From NCBI RefSeq assembly GCF_032854445.1, contig NC_088304.1, positions 12,723,704 to 12,787,703 of the forward strand: a stretch of DNA of 64,000 bases, in the 5' to 3' direction. This document shows positions 12,401 through 22,830 of the stretch, piece by piece; position 1 is the first letter of the stretch, and each line of letters begins with the position of its first letter. The notes under the pieces were generated by a model. The model worked only from the letters and a program-made list of their open reading frames with translations. It had not been told where the DNA came from and searched no databases. Both the position numbers and the translations under genes were made by a program. The stretch is from Liolophura sinensis (lineage: Eukaryota > Mollusca > Polyplacophora > Chitonida > Chitonidae).

Positions 12401-13629
12401 GAGAGGATGGCCGGAGTCATGGTAGATATGTAGAGGAAAGAGTGGAAAAATCAGCCCATAGGTATGGGCATAGACAGACAAATAAGGATGTACGCTGTGG
12501 TACCAGTGATCAAGAGGATAAGCAGGTTGGGCGGAGAGCCCACAGGGATCAGCACTTCGTGACCAGTTCCCAAGGGACTGACGAAGAAGCTGGAAGACAT
12601 CTGAGAGGAGAGAAAGTTGAGGAGTCAGCATCAGAACCTGACAGTAAGCAGTCCGAGAAAGGTAAATGTTTTGAGACAAAGTCAGAGGGAGCGAAGGGAA
12701 GAAATCTTGTAGAGAAAAGAGAGGATGGAAGAAGACCAAAGGAAAACAAGATGGAAAACTCAGCTTCGAGGTCAGGAAATAGGGCTAAACAGCATGGCTC
12801 AAGTTTACCCATGGATAGGAAAGATCGGAAAAGTGGAGAAAACAAAGAGTCTAAGGATACACGTGGGTACAGGAGAGACAAGAGGAATCGTCCTTCTCCA
12901 ATGGAGTCCAAAGACAAGAGCATTAAACCGGAAGAAGGGGAGAGTTCTGTAGAAGACACGAAGGGAGTTGATAACTGTGATAACTTCAAGACGGAAGAGG
13001 TTGATTGCAAGGGGAGTAACTCTTTCCAAAAATCAGAAGAGATTGACGAACGGTTGAGTGAAGGTAGTGGTAGGAATGATGCAGATACTAATTGTGATCA
13101 TGATGCAGGGAAATATTCACTGAATGAAAGAAGTAGGGAACATGGTAGAGAGATGAATCCACAGAGAATATCTAGGGCTAGGAATGATAGAGGATGGAAA
13201 GATAAGCGTAATTGGAGAAGTAAAACTACAAACTTTGAAAGAGATAGACAGCACAGAAACTGGCATGATACTGAAAGTGAAAATTTTGAGGAAAAAATAT
13301 CCAGCGAATTTCCTTTAAGTCATCATGATCGCCAAAACCAAGAAAGCTCCAAACCAGATGAGGTTTGTAAGCCAAGGTTTGGCAGTGGAAACAGGTATAG
13401 GGGAAACAGTGGTGTTAGGGGCAGAGAAAGGCAGTCTTATGTACGGCACCAGCATGGAGACGGTCGTTATCGTGATGATTTCAGGAAACATGGTGGAAGG
13501 CAAGTGGGAAGTTCAGAGTACAGTCGGAGGGGTGGGAGGGGTGGAAGGGGTCGTGGACATAGGAACAACGACACAACGAACATTTCCACAACCATCTCTG
13601 ATGCACAACATCAAGGTGCTTGCAAGTGA
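3445..13629 (+). CDS. RNF25: E3 ubiquitin-protein ligase RNF25 (RWD + RING-H2)
   Basis: Complete eight-exon gene: 3445-3467, 4259-4330, 5857-5959, 7709-7776, 7954-8023, 8600-8818, 10348-10563, 12175-13629. All have GT/AG introns and phases that add up to 741 residues. Residues about 9-112 form an RWD domain (VLESIYIHEL, HPATGDDLEKQYVC, YPDEPP). A RING-H2 follows: C128, C131, C146, H148, H151, C154, then a 35-residue insertion and C190, C193. Next comes GGIIDLEAERNKYLVP, nearly identical to vertebrate RNF25. Known of the family: RNF25 works with UBE2D-type E2 enzymes and ubiquitinates ribosome and elongation-factor targets at stalled ribosomes. Odd: the C-terminus (about 258-741) is very charged, rich in S/R/E/K/H, and ends in a RRGGRGGRGRG stretch, making the protein much longer than human RNF25 (about 459). 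The start is the only ATG that splices in phase to exon 2. Confidence 0.94.
3960..4190 (+). mobile_element. SINE family A, diverged copy
   Basis: In RNF25 intron 1. Recognisable 'taatgacccag', 'gtgagttcaagtccatccca' and 'gtgaaatattcttgagta' blocks; the head is degraded. Confidence 0.75.
4259..4330 (+). CDS. RNF25: RNF25 exon 2
   Basis: Between GATTGCAG and GTAAGT. Encodes VLGEELEVLESIYIHELTVD, the first helix of the RWD domain. Confidence 0.9.
4588..4880 (+). mobile_element. SINE family A, full length with target-site duplication
   Basis: In RNF25 intron 2. The body (4600-4868) has an A-box-like TGGCTCAGTCGG, a B-box-like GAGTTCAAGTCC, the conserved central part and an AAATAAAT tail. It is flanked by the perfect 12-bp duplication TGATTCTCAACA (4588-4599 and 4869-4880). 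Confidence 0.93.
5857..5959 (+). CDS. RNF25: RNF25 exon 3
   Basis: Between TTTTTAAG and GTAAGT. Encodes the RWD beta-strands, LISLDLHPATGDD and QYVCMTLNIIPGCK, and ends in phase 0. Confidence 0.9.
6782..6963 (-). mobile_element. SINE family A, internally deleted copy
   Basis: In RNF25 intron 3. Contains the 'aagaatatttcacttataca' block and the tRNA-like head, but lacks the segment between 'gctggcagacattcccac' and the B box, and lacks the tail. Confidence 0.8.
7709..7776 (+). CDS. RNF25: RNF25 exon 4
   Basis: Between TTTTGCAG and GTAAGA. Encodes the RWD hallmark YPDEPP followed by IEIRNPRGIGEEDVQ. Confidence 0.93.
7954..8023 (+). CDS. RNF25: RNF25 exon 5
   Basis: Between CATTTCAG and GTGAGC. 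Encodes the last RWD helix, ending GNPMLYELTE, equivalent to GTAMLYELIE in vertebrates. Confidence 0.93.
8600..8818 (+). CDS. RNF25: RNF25 exon 6 (first six RING ligands)
   Basis: Between AATTTCAG and GTAAAG. Carries CTIC, then CYHYYHQYC, followed by an acidic stretch (TQEEEEREAA) that forms the long RING insertion. Confidence 0.95.
9388..9872 (+). repeat. 121-bp tandem repeat, four copies
   Basis: In RNF25 intron 6. Four direct copies start near 9388, 9509, 9630 and 9751. Each runs from 'ggttttctaaatcactgag' through 'caaggaaaccttctayggaa' to 'ctattaacttgccaactag'. Copies differ by a few substitutions each. Confidence 0.95.
10348..10563 (+). CDS. RNF25: RNF25 exon 7 (last two RING ligands)
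   Basis: Between TTGACAG and GTGAGT. Carries VVCPVCRLPISYDLASLEEA and the conserved YQRQKDKGGIIDLEAERNKY segment. Confidence 0.95.
10621..10890 (+). mobile_element. SINE family A, full length
   Basis: In RNF25 intron 7. Head TGGCTCAGTTGG, B-box region and AAATAAAT tail are all present. A probable target duplication of about 10 bp (TAAATACAAA type) is blurred by the A-rich tail. The 3' flank (10891-10992) is shared with the copy at 20384-20643. Confidence 0.9.
10985..11180 (+). mobile_element. SINE family A fragments
   Basis: A tail-only fragment 'gagtacggcgtaaaacact' at 10987-11036, then a strongly diverged second copy (11037-11180) with 'cgtacttgggaag', 'cctcccaccataa' and a decayed tail. 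Confidence 0.6.
11526..11690 (+). mobile_element. SINE family B fragment
   Basis: Carries the family B core 'cttggcgttcagcatgaagg' and 'ggttgacccgtatcagt'. It directly abuts the family A copy to its right. Confidence 0.75.
11690..11916 (+). mobile_element. SINE family A, nearly full length
   Basis: In RNF25 intron 7. The head is shortened and the B-box region is present without the 'ctctcaccaatgcggtcgc' segment. Central part and tail are well preserved. Confidence 0.85.
12175..13629 (+). CDS. RNF25: RNF25 exon 8 (long charged C-terminus)
   Basis: A single 1455-base terminal exon after TGTTTCAG, ending in TGA. It encodes 484 residues of low-complexity sequence rich in R, S, E, K, H and D, with YxRHxHGDGRYRDD-like and RRGGRGGRGRGHR stretches near the end (about 708-720). 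No folded domain is visible. Open frames on the opposite strand here are shadows of this exon. Confidence 0.92.
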   Translation, partial: NLLISLDKGQELNDVDIGEGKFSRPETSDSRESVRNSQKSREQAEKRGYTHRDHHNRHYRSHPQDRQHRQRYWGGREDGRSHGRYVEERVEKSAHRYGHRQTNKDVRCGTSDQEDKQVGRRAHRDQHFVTSSQGTDEEAGRHLRGEKVEESASEPDSKQSEKGKCFETKSEGAKGRNLVEKREDGRRPKENKMENSASRSGNRAKQHGSSLPMDRKDRKSGENKESKDTRGYRRDKRNRPSPMESKDKSIKPEEGESSVEDTKGVDNCDNFKTEEVDCKGSNSFQKSEEIDERLSEGSGRNDADTNCDHDAGKYSLNERSREHGREMNPQRISRARNDRGWKDKRNWRSKTTNFERDRQHRNWHDTESENFEEKISSEFPLSHHDRQNQESSKPDEVCKPRFGSGNRYRGNSGVRGRERQSYVRHQHGDGRYRDDFRKHGGRQVGSSEYSRRGGRGGRGRGHRNNDTTNISTTISDAQHQGACK

Positions 13630-14269
13630 TATCAACCTTAGGGCTGAAAAAGATTGTTCAAAGGCACACCGAACTGCAACTGGTGTTAGCAATAACCATA
13701 AGGAATTGTATTATTATCAAGTTGCTTCCAAGCATTATTAGCTGGAAGGGCCATGGAAAAAGGCACAAGGAATTACAACTGGTACATCTTCCATTGCCTT
13801 CGATACAAACCGTTAAATTTCGTGATATCAACCGTATTGCGTTGAAGGAGCCGTGGACAGGTTCTTCTCCAGTGTATAGGACGTTGGACGTCAAACCACA
13901 TCTTTTGATCTCGGATATTGTGATACACGTTACTTTGGAACTGGACTATATTTACAATGTGAGTCCATGTGTTTAGTTGTGTATATAATTTACAGTGTCT
14001 TTCTCGGACATAAAGACTTCTTGCCTGAGGATGAAGTATTTTGTTATAAACCAAGAAGGAAACATCACAGCAGGAGTCATTTTTGACTTCAATATTGAGA
14101 TGGTAGATCTGCGATCTGTGATTTGCGTTTGGACTGAAAAAAAAATGACACAAAGATCATCGGCGTCGACAATGGCTCCACAACACGCAACCAATACAAA
14201 ATCTGGTCCATAGACTGTTTCTATCGTTACAAACTGTATTGCTGTCAACACCGTCAGTTTCGCGGCTGG

Positions 14270-14600
14270 GTCATCAACAGCTGTTTGATTATTACATCAG
14301 CACCAAGTGTTTTGCTGTTGAGTCATCACTAACTGTCTCACTGTTGGTCAATCACCAAGTGTTTTGATGTTGAGTCATCACTAAGGGTCTCGCTGTTGGG
14401 CCATCATCAAGTGTTTTGCTGTTGAGTCATCACTAAGGGTCTCGCTGTTGGGCCATCACCAAGTGTTTTGCTGTTGAGTCACCACTGACTGTTCCGTTCT
14501 TCAGCCAAGTCCTTCACTGTTGAGACATCTCCACACGCTTCGTTGTTGAGTCATCATCAACTGTTTCACAACTGAGTCATCGCTGACTTTCGCCGTTGGA
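14270..14600 (+). repeat. 52-bp minisatellite
   Basis: 'caagtgttttgctgttgagt' recurs at 14304, 14356, 14408 and 14460 with an exact 52-bp step, plus decayed half-units on both sides. It lies 640 bp past the RNF25 stop codon, possibly in its 3' UTR. Confidence 0.9.
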
Positions 14601-14884
14601 ATAGTCACCAAAGGGAATTGTGTTCTCAGTCACGTATATACAACATATTCTACAGTAAATATAAGAAGTAAAGGACACATTTTGTCGAACAACTCAGAAA
14701 GCAAAATCTCCAACCGAAAAACTTTGAAGCGCTTTTTTTTCTTACATAATGATTAGCTCATTTCCTGTCCACCATTAGAATTTCAAGTTTGAGGGGATTT
14801 TTTTGTTAGCACAGTTTAACGTTCGTTGAAGACCACTTGCCTATATCGGTTTTCCTATACGTCACTTACTTGCTTATACGTCAC

Positions 14885-15045
14885 ATGCGTGCGAGAGAAA
14901 GGTCGTCAGTAACTTGCCAGAGGTGAGAAGTACATCCCACCGGCACTCTGATTTCCCCACACCGACAAGACTGCCCGCCATCGTGTAAGTGAAAAATTCT
15001 AGAGAATGTCCTAAAACAGCAATCAAATAAATAAAGTAAATAATA
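14885..15045 (+). mobile_element. SINE family A, old relic
   Basis: Only the 3' half is recognisable: 'cgccatcgtgtaagtgaaa' and 'caatcaaataaataaag'. Heavily diverged. Confidence 0.55.
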
Positions 15046-16689
15046 ATAGACTGGAATGTCCGACTGTAAAGAATTTTTGGATAAAAAAATGAAGAATGGA
15101 TAAACGATAGTTCCAAACAAACCGTTATCTTAACAGGAGAAAAATATATTTTAGGATGGGGAAAGGGTCAATCTGTCCTTAATATATGAACTATACTGGC
15201 AAAGAAATTTATTTTTAATTGTAGAAAAATAAACTGGGCCCTACAAATCACTGGCTTTCTAAATAAATTGCGAGAATACTAAAAAGTACAAAAATATATT
15301 ACAAAAATCTCAGTTTAAGGACGAGACCCAGTTTAAGGACGAATGGAAAATAGTAAATTATAAACGATCATTAGTTTACACCAGTTGTGTTGTAACAAGT
15401 TACCCTTACGATTTGCTGTGTTTTCACAGATTTGTTTGTTAGTACAAATGAGAAATGAAAATGCGTTTCATACTTTCACGCTTTACGTGTGTCCATAGTT
15501 TTGCAGTGATGTCATAGCTGCTCTAACCCAATCATCAGCAGACTCTTTCGTCACATGACAAGAGTACTGGAGGTGAAAGCAAAGCGAATTTATTCCAGGT
15601 GAGTTGAACCCAGAAGAAGATTTTAGCATTTAAAAAAGGAGAAAAAAAACCAACAGCTTTTAGGTAAGAAATTCTGGTCTGGAAAAGTTTCAATGTCCTG
15701 TAGTACTTCAAACGTTAGCATTAGAAAAAAATCAGCATTTCACCAATGTAGCTCCATTTATTATCTGCTCCTTGCGAGGAACCCAGGTGCTCGAAACTGT
15801 GAATGGAAGTTTTTGGTATGTGACAAAGTGTTGATTGGTTCGATCCGAGCACTTGTGGTCATGTTATTTATTGCATTCCGTGCTTCAGAAATTGCCTTCA
15901 AGTCTTTTCATTTTGCTGTGATGCATGTTTGGATCTCTCAATATATCCATTGGTTCATTGGAAATGTTGACATTTTGTTATTGCGTATACGCCATGTTTC
16001 GTGTTTTTTTTTTCATGTGAAATACCGGCATTTGATAATGAGATAAAAATCAGGTATGAAATTAATCAAGATTACGTTCCACCAGGATAGTCTTCTAACA
16101 CATTCTGAACAGGAACGGAACCAACACGTAATATTAAATTCAGGACTGCATTCATTGCTGAAAGAAAAATCTCAGCTTGTATTAACGGTAAATTTAATTG
16201 CATTTGCTTTTGTTGTGAATACAACACTTATCTCCTGACACAATTCTGTGGCATTGTTTACTGGTACACCATACCATGGAAGGCTGACTGTGGCATGACG
16301 GCATGTTTTGATACAAGTTTTCAGTAATGAATTACTCAGCACTGCCAATTTAAGCGACATTATTTAATTATTTATTTTTACCGTCAGTAGAATCCTGTTA
16401 AATTTCCACAAGAGGCCTTGAAACGCTCTGCTAGCTGCAGAATCATTGGGATAGAACGAGACTGATTAAACGTTGGTCATCGCTCTCAAGTCGTGTGCCA
16501 ATTGGGCCCTACACAACTGAGATTCCGTTTTACACATCCAACTGTCGGAACGTTGCTTTCAAAAATTTATTTTGTGAGTGTGCGTCTATGGCACATTTTC
16601 CTGTTACATACGTCTTCATGCACACGAGGTGCGGTTTCAAACCCTGTGTCGAGCAAGGAATTTGTAGATTCACTCAATCTCACGGGCCC

Positions 16690-16895
16690 TTGGTGACAAA
16701 CGGTCAGCAACGCTCGTCCATGTCTTCCACCATTATGCAGTGCTTATTTGTACATGTGAGAAAGTTGGTGAGTAACTGACCCAAGGTCGGTGGTTTAAAC
16801 AGGGCACTTAGTTTTCCTCCACACAAGATACTAGCCACCATCGTATTAAAGAAAAGTTCTTGCATATGGCTTTAAAGGACAATCGAATAAATGAA
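16690..16895 (+). mobile_element. SINE family A-like relic
   Basis: 'cctccacacaagatactagc', 'caccatcgtattaaagaaaa' and 'caatcgaataaatg' follow the family A order with many changes. Confidence 0.45.
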
Positions 16896-17414
16896 GAAAT
16901 ATACAAACATATATGTTGTCTTAGACGTCACGACGGGCAAAGGTTAGGATTTGTGGGTAAAATTCGTCACATTTCACATAATGCGTGGCGCCCAATGGGT
17001 TGAGTAGTTTTTTCACCAGCTTTGTGTATTGACGATTTCAGACAAGATTTATGATTTTGTTAAAAATTAAGGTTTGCGCCATTGCAAGCCTGAATTGTTA
17101 AATGTTTTTGTTTATGAAATCAGTGAAGAACTACGTGTTAAATTAATAGCGGTAATGCTTGTGTTTTTGTTTTGTTTTTCATGAAGAACTTGAACCGCCA
17201 TTATGTTAATGTGATAATACCAGTGTATTAGGTATGGTTTTTTGTTTGGTGTTTGTACACTTTCTTTGAATTTAAAAATAAATTTTTTGAACGTGTTACA
17301 CTCATGTGATCTTCCTATAACTAAGACGTAAAATAATCGGCACTCCCTAAATGATATTATCTTTCTGTTCAAGCTGTCGAGGTTGGTTGTTTTTTTTATT
17401 TTCGAAGTCGCGAT

Positions 17415-17520
17415 GACCTGGGGTCAAACCCGTGTCGGGCCGAACCAGGCTTAAATAGTGGTACTTGTTGCTGCCTCGCTGGGCGCTCAGCAGTCAGAGA
17501 TTAGAGCAAGGAAACAACTG
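17415..17520 (-). mobile_element. SINE family B/G core fragment
   Basis: The reverse complement contains 'ctgctgagcgcccagcgagg' and 'cagcaacaagtaccac', the core shared with copies at 21560, 28690 and 29295. Confidence 0.6.
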
Positions 17521-20264
17521 GTTGCGACTGGGTGGGGCCACCGTGTGTAGTGTCTTGTGGCGACCGTGCGGCAAGAAGGCACTGTAACTTAAACACACAC
17601 AATGACATTGATATTTGAGAAGTCTGTTTTGGCTGGTGAGACTCTTCGAGCGTACATGAACTCGCGAGGCGCTAAGCGTTCTGCATGTACCTCACGCGAC
17701 TTATTTTACCAAGCTAATATTTTCTTAATGATTTAACGTGCGCACTTCTCCTCCTTGTGACCGTTTGGTTTTTCTCACCAGTTATTCCCGTCAAACATGA
17801 CTGATTGGGCCATTTATGTACAGAGACACCGAGATTGGTACATGTATATATCATTTGTAGTTCTATAATAGTCATATAGAAGCGCAATGTTTGCCAGTAT
17901 TGCTAATTGTAAAGAGCTCTTTCACAATTTTTTTTTCAAAATTTTACCCTTATTCTATGCCCTAGACTTATTATAATGCAATTAACGTTTGTGCTATGTG
18001 TCACACGTAGGTATACATACATACATACATACGCCCGTTGATGCTGCCATATACAGCTATAAGCCTGAACACACTTAAGTGGCCAGCACTCAGTACAGCT
18101 TGGACTGAAAGGTTCTTGAGCTGGTTGGAGTCGTAATGACCTCCACACACGTTGACAGTCCTTTAATCAGACCCACTTGAACTATATCCTATGCAAAAAG
18201 TAGGGTATATTTTAAGTAAGTGAACCACATCTATAGTAGTATTCCACATCTTGCATTAGATTAGCAGTATCCAGATTTAAAACGCCTTCACGGTATATCA
18301 GCGATGTGTTTTGATCGTTATAATGACCCGTCACGGACAGCTTATAAGTAATTCTTATTCGTTCTTGCCTATTTTCCCTATGCTTTCTTTTTGAATTGAA
18401 CAGTAGCCGCGGAAACATTTCAGAGCTGTGTTTCATACCCCCTTATGGGAAGGGGGGGGGGGGGTATGAAATTATGCGAGGGGTTGAAACGTCATCTTTG
18501 AAGAAACTGTACATCTAGAAGGCGGAAGAGATAATGGCGTGGCCCATGTTATGTACCTGTTGCAAGCTCCATGTAAAACACAAAGGAGTTCTTGTTGTTT
18601 ACCACACACAGGGAAACACTGAAAAAAAATCGGTGGGATGGTGTCAACAAAAAGGGGGATATTTTGCTTAGTATGGCCCGATACATTTGTCGTCGTGTTA
18701 GCAATGGTACCCGGAAAAGAGGAAGAAAATTTAAGAAAAAAAAAACCGTCCAACTTCTGCTTGCTTCACGTTTTATTATTTTTACCATAAAGCGGAAATG
18801 AATCGTAAGTTAAACTGAATGAATCACATTATATAGTTATTACATAGAAACTTTTAAACATAACGCAACCATTGCCTGTACCCTGTATAGTAGTTTTGAA
18901 GATGGAGTAATGTGGAATCCAGGGGAAATTAGTACTAATGGTATACAGTCGAGTGCTTTGAAGTACTACGGTTAAGAAATTTTGTTCCTCACACTAAAAA
19001 TAAGTGTTAAATAATCACCTTTCTCTTTCATGGTTCCTGGTGTTCATTCATAAACCTTTTGTTTAGTTATTACAGACATGTTTGTTACAGTAAACGTGTG
19101 AGATGTTTTCATAGTAACCCTTTTAACGCTTGCTACACTTGATAAACACACGGATATGTTTACTGGACTACAGTACTAGTGTTTATTGAAAACATCCAAC
19201 GCGTAACCAGGTCACATGTTTACTATAATAATCAAATCTTTTATATAGCTGAAAAGGGTATTCATATTTAAACACCAGAATTAAAGCGTTTATTAAGTGT
19301 CACAGAAATGTGCTTATTTATCCATTGACAAACTAAACATTTCTTTTTAGCGTGTGAATGTCTTCACAGCAACGCTTCAAAACGACGAGAAACTGTGAAT
19401 AACATATGACACATGGACTCGACGAAGTGGCGTCAAAGGACAGTATTATCTATTTAATGTACAAAATAAACGTTTTCCCAAATATTTCACATTTTAATGT
19501 CCTATTGTCCTCGACACATACAACATGGAGGTCTACACTTGTGGACAAACAGCAATAATTCGTTGTCCGTAGCATATATCCACGCTCTCTTTTTGTGCAG
19601 CCCCTGCCTTTGTCGAAGTTCGACCACTGAACAAAGATACCACCAGGTCCATCCGACACTCATTATGTGACGCTCTGTGCGTTTCGTATTTCTTTTCGTA
19701 TTTTCAATCGTTTGATATAGAATGAGGTGCGAAGTTGACCAAAAGCTTTTAAATCGTTTGCTTGCCCAATTCGAGAATGTATATTTACTTTGGACGAAGC
19801 AGGTCATTTTTTGTGTCCTATATACAGGTAATTATATATATTTTATCTAGATATATAATTATATCTAGTGAGAACACATGCACTGATCTATACCCACAAA
19901 AAGGATGAGTTACCATATAGTCGTGCGCACGGCAGAAATCTGTATCTTAAATGCTTTCTTTTAAAGATTTTTTGATGAAATAGAATTAAAGAGGGTACGC
20001 GAATCAAATTAAATATATGAAAAAAGAAAACAAACACGTTGATATATCAACAGTAACACATTATTACCTCTCTAAATATCAGTATCGTACTATTTATCGT
20101 GCTGAAATGATTTTTAAGTTTAAAATATCCGCTTTGTAAACATTATTACCAATTTTGAACGCTAACACCTGCGCAGACGAGGTTGACATTGGGAGGTATA
20201 TTATTTTGTTCAATTCTAAAACAATAGAGAATACTGGACTGGACATCCGCTGATCAATTTTTTG

Positions 20265-20383
20265 GGCCAAAATCTCCGAGACAGCGATAATGCGGCTTTA
20301 AGTGCTTTAAAATATTTCTAAAGTGTTTAGGATTATGTACCAAATTACTACCTTTTCGTTTTTCTTTTTAACCCAGTTTTTGT
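20265..20383 (-). repeat. 110-bp sequence shared with 10887-10992
   Basis: The reverse complement matches the 3' flank of the SINE at 10621: 'tttggtacataatcctaaac', 'gcacttaaagccgc' and 'tatcgctgtctcggaga'. Similarity stops just after 'ctcggaga'. Confidence 0.85.
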
Positions 20384-20643
20384 ATTTATTTATTTATTTG
20401 ATTGGTGTTTTACGCCGTGCTCAAGAATATTTCACTTATACGACGGCGGCCAGCATTATGGTGGGTGGAAACCGGGCACAGCCCGGGGGAATCCCAAAAC
20501 CATCCGCAGGTTGTTGGCAGAATTTCCCACTTACGGTCGGAGAGGAAGCCAACATTAGCTGGATTTGAACTCACAGCGACCACATTGGTGAGAGGCTCTT
20601 GGGTCATTACGCTGAGCTAGCGCGGTAACCAACTGAGCCATGG
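20384..20643 (-). mobile_element. SINE family A, full length
   Basis: Complete tail, central part and tRNA-like head ('accaactgagcca' as reverse complement). It continues without a break into the shared 110-bp flank on its tail side. Confidence 0.92.
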
Positions 20644-21393
20644 AAGAAGTATTTGTATATTGAATTGCTGTTTATAAATAATACATGCGGTACATAATGC
20701 ACTTCGCACAAATATGAGCCATAAAGCCCGTCTTTGAATTTTAATATTTATTTGCATTTGTTCCTGTTCAAGAAAGTTAAAAGATAAGAAATGGTTTTCA
20801 GCGGTGTGCCTGATGATGATGACTTCTCGCTTTTGTTGACTTTTATTTAGGCTGTATAACAATCTAAAACAAGACGTCTTAGATGTTATAGCCAGATGCT
20901 CGACGACAGTGATAATTGGTAAATGGTCACAAGTAACTCGAGAAATATTTGTAAGGCTTATGTAGATGTATACAGATATACAATATGGAAAGACTGAAAT
21001 CGTCGCTAGTCAAATACGACTTTTATATCCTCAACAGGCTCGACACCCGTTAATACCGAAACGTTTCAAATTCTGATTTCGTTTAAATGAACACTGTATG
21101 ATCTTCGACATGGACCTACCTTAACCTAGTGTTATATATTAAATGTTTTTATGTACTATCTCGAAATTGTTCCACATCAGAACCGAATACATCGTCGGTA
21201 CAATTATCAAAGCATTCCACCTATTAGCCTATGTAAATACACCATTGTGAATGAATGAATGAATGAACGTAGTGCAAAGAAAGCATACTGCATATGTCTG
21301 TACACTGGACTCCAGCTGAGTGGAATATTGTATGCATTTGTTCTTGTGTACTTTATGACCATTGTATAACTTACAAGACCTGTTTAACCTGGT

Positions 21394-21396
<3 letters not shown>

Positions 21397-21462
<66 letters not shown>
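21397..21462. repeat. (AT)33 microsatellite
   Basis: Uninterrupted AT dinucleotide run. Confidence 0.98.
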
Positions 21463-21465
<3 letters not shown>

Positions 21466-21509
21466 CATGTATGTAAGCTAGGGGTTTAGGGGTTTAACTA
21501 AAGTATCAT

Positions 21510-21690
21510 GCCAAAGATACCAGACATGACACCCTACCCAGTAACATTATGCTGACACTATCCTCTCAGTGCTGAGCGCCAAGTGAAGTAGCAACATGTA
21601 CCACTGGTATGATCCAAACTCGGGTGATATACCAGGTCCACCGACATTCTGCGCCTCATAATGAAAAAGGATATTGTATTCTTCGACTTC
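21510..21690 (+). mobile_element. SINE family B/G core fragment
   Basis: Contains 'cagtgctgagcgccaagtga' and 'agcaacatgtaccac', then 'ggtatgatccaaactcgggt', which resembles a B-box region. Confidence 0.6.
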
Positions 21691-22255
21691 AAATGTCATT
21701 TTTAAAGTCAAAGGTTTGAGCCCAGTTCAAATTTTGTAGCGGTCGCTCTGACCGCGCCTCATAATGAAGTTCTCCAAAATTATAAAGTCCTTTTATTTAA
21801 TATACTCTTTTTGCATACCCTTGACTCTTTTTTCCTGGCTGGTATGTCTTACGTTTTTGTTTTCTCTCTGAAGACTTCAGGACTAATTCTAAGGCAAAAT
21901 GGAGTCACCCACAGCGGATTTTGGCGCTGACTGTATTCATAATTTATCAACTTGAGGTACATGTTAGAATTTTTTATGGCATGCACCTGCAAGGAAATGC
22001 ATACTCTTTTCAATGGTATTTGTTTGATATTTACATTTTCTTCTCCTTAAAAAAGGGGTATAAAAGGGTAAAGTACATTGATCACTTGCCACTCAATAAC
22101 TATTTGAAACATTCGTAAGCATTACGTTAAATCTAACGAAAATCAAATAAATAAGTAAGATTTATGAAGAAATAACGTTGCATTCTACATGTATACACCG
22201 GCCCCGAAAGCACCGTAGTGCGTCCGCTACCTGAGCGGTAGAAATAGAAAATTGT

Positions 22256-22400
22256 AACTTCCTCACTTGGCGTTCAGCATGAAGGGGATAGTGCAACGAC
22301 TGGTTGACCCGTATCAGTATAATGACTCGGGCGGGGCGACTAACTTGCCTTCCGTGGAAGAGCGGTGGAAATTCGTCCTGCAGCAAGGGATAGTTATTAT
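22256..22400 (+). mobile_element. SINE family B fragment
   Basis: 'cacttggcgttcagcatgaa' and 'ggttgacccgtatcagtata' are followed by 'ccttccgtggaagagcggtg'. This is the same unit order as the longer inverted copy at 47275-47587. Confidence 0.75.
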
Positions 22401-22654
22401 ATATTATGACAAAATAACAATCGGGAACATGAGATATTTCCATGCGTTTTAAGGGGTCCATCAAAGGCTCCAATTCCCGCTACAGGTTTCTGTGTAACCC
22501 CTATTAACGATAATACTGCTATTCATTCCACTTTCTAAAATGACATCTGTACCTGTCTGATATATTCACCTATGGGAGTGACGTCATTTGTGATCGTCAG
22601 AGGGGTAATGCATGTTCGCTGTAAAGTCTACCGGTCAGCTACCTTCTGTTTTTG

Positions 22655-22830
22655 TGGAAGGCCTGTTGGTCGAGTGGTCTAGACGGTTGACATGTATTGC
22701 TGGCGATTCGGTGCCTGACTCTGAGGTCGCTGGTCCGCAACCCACAGTGGTCTCAGCCAAATTTCAGCACCAGAATCTGTGCTTCCCTGTTAACGATAAT
22801 ACTGTGACAGGATTCTTCTATAGTCCATAT
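22655..22830 (+). mobile_element. tRNA-like repeat (second SINE head type)
   Basis: 'tggtcgagtggtctagacgg' resembles an A box, and 'ggtcgctggtccgcaaccc' a B box. A related head sits at 47038-47100. No clean cloverleaf is visible, so it is not called as a tRNA gene. Confidence 0.55.

Noticed and set aside
12209-13029. Minus-strand frames of 176 and 153 codons
   Set aside because: Shadows of RNF25 exon 8, whose low-complexity codons leave the opposite strand free of stops.
20323-20620. Frames with VGGNRAxPGG- and GCWQTFP-like peptides, also at 11.8, 36.5, 50.6, 51.8, 52.9 and 56.5 kb
   Set aside because: All are translations of SINE family A and recur only where that SINE lies.
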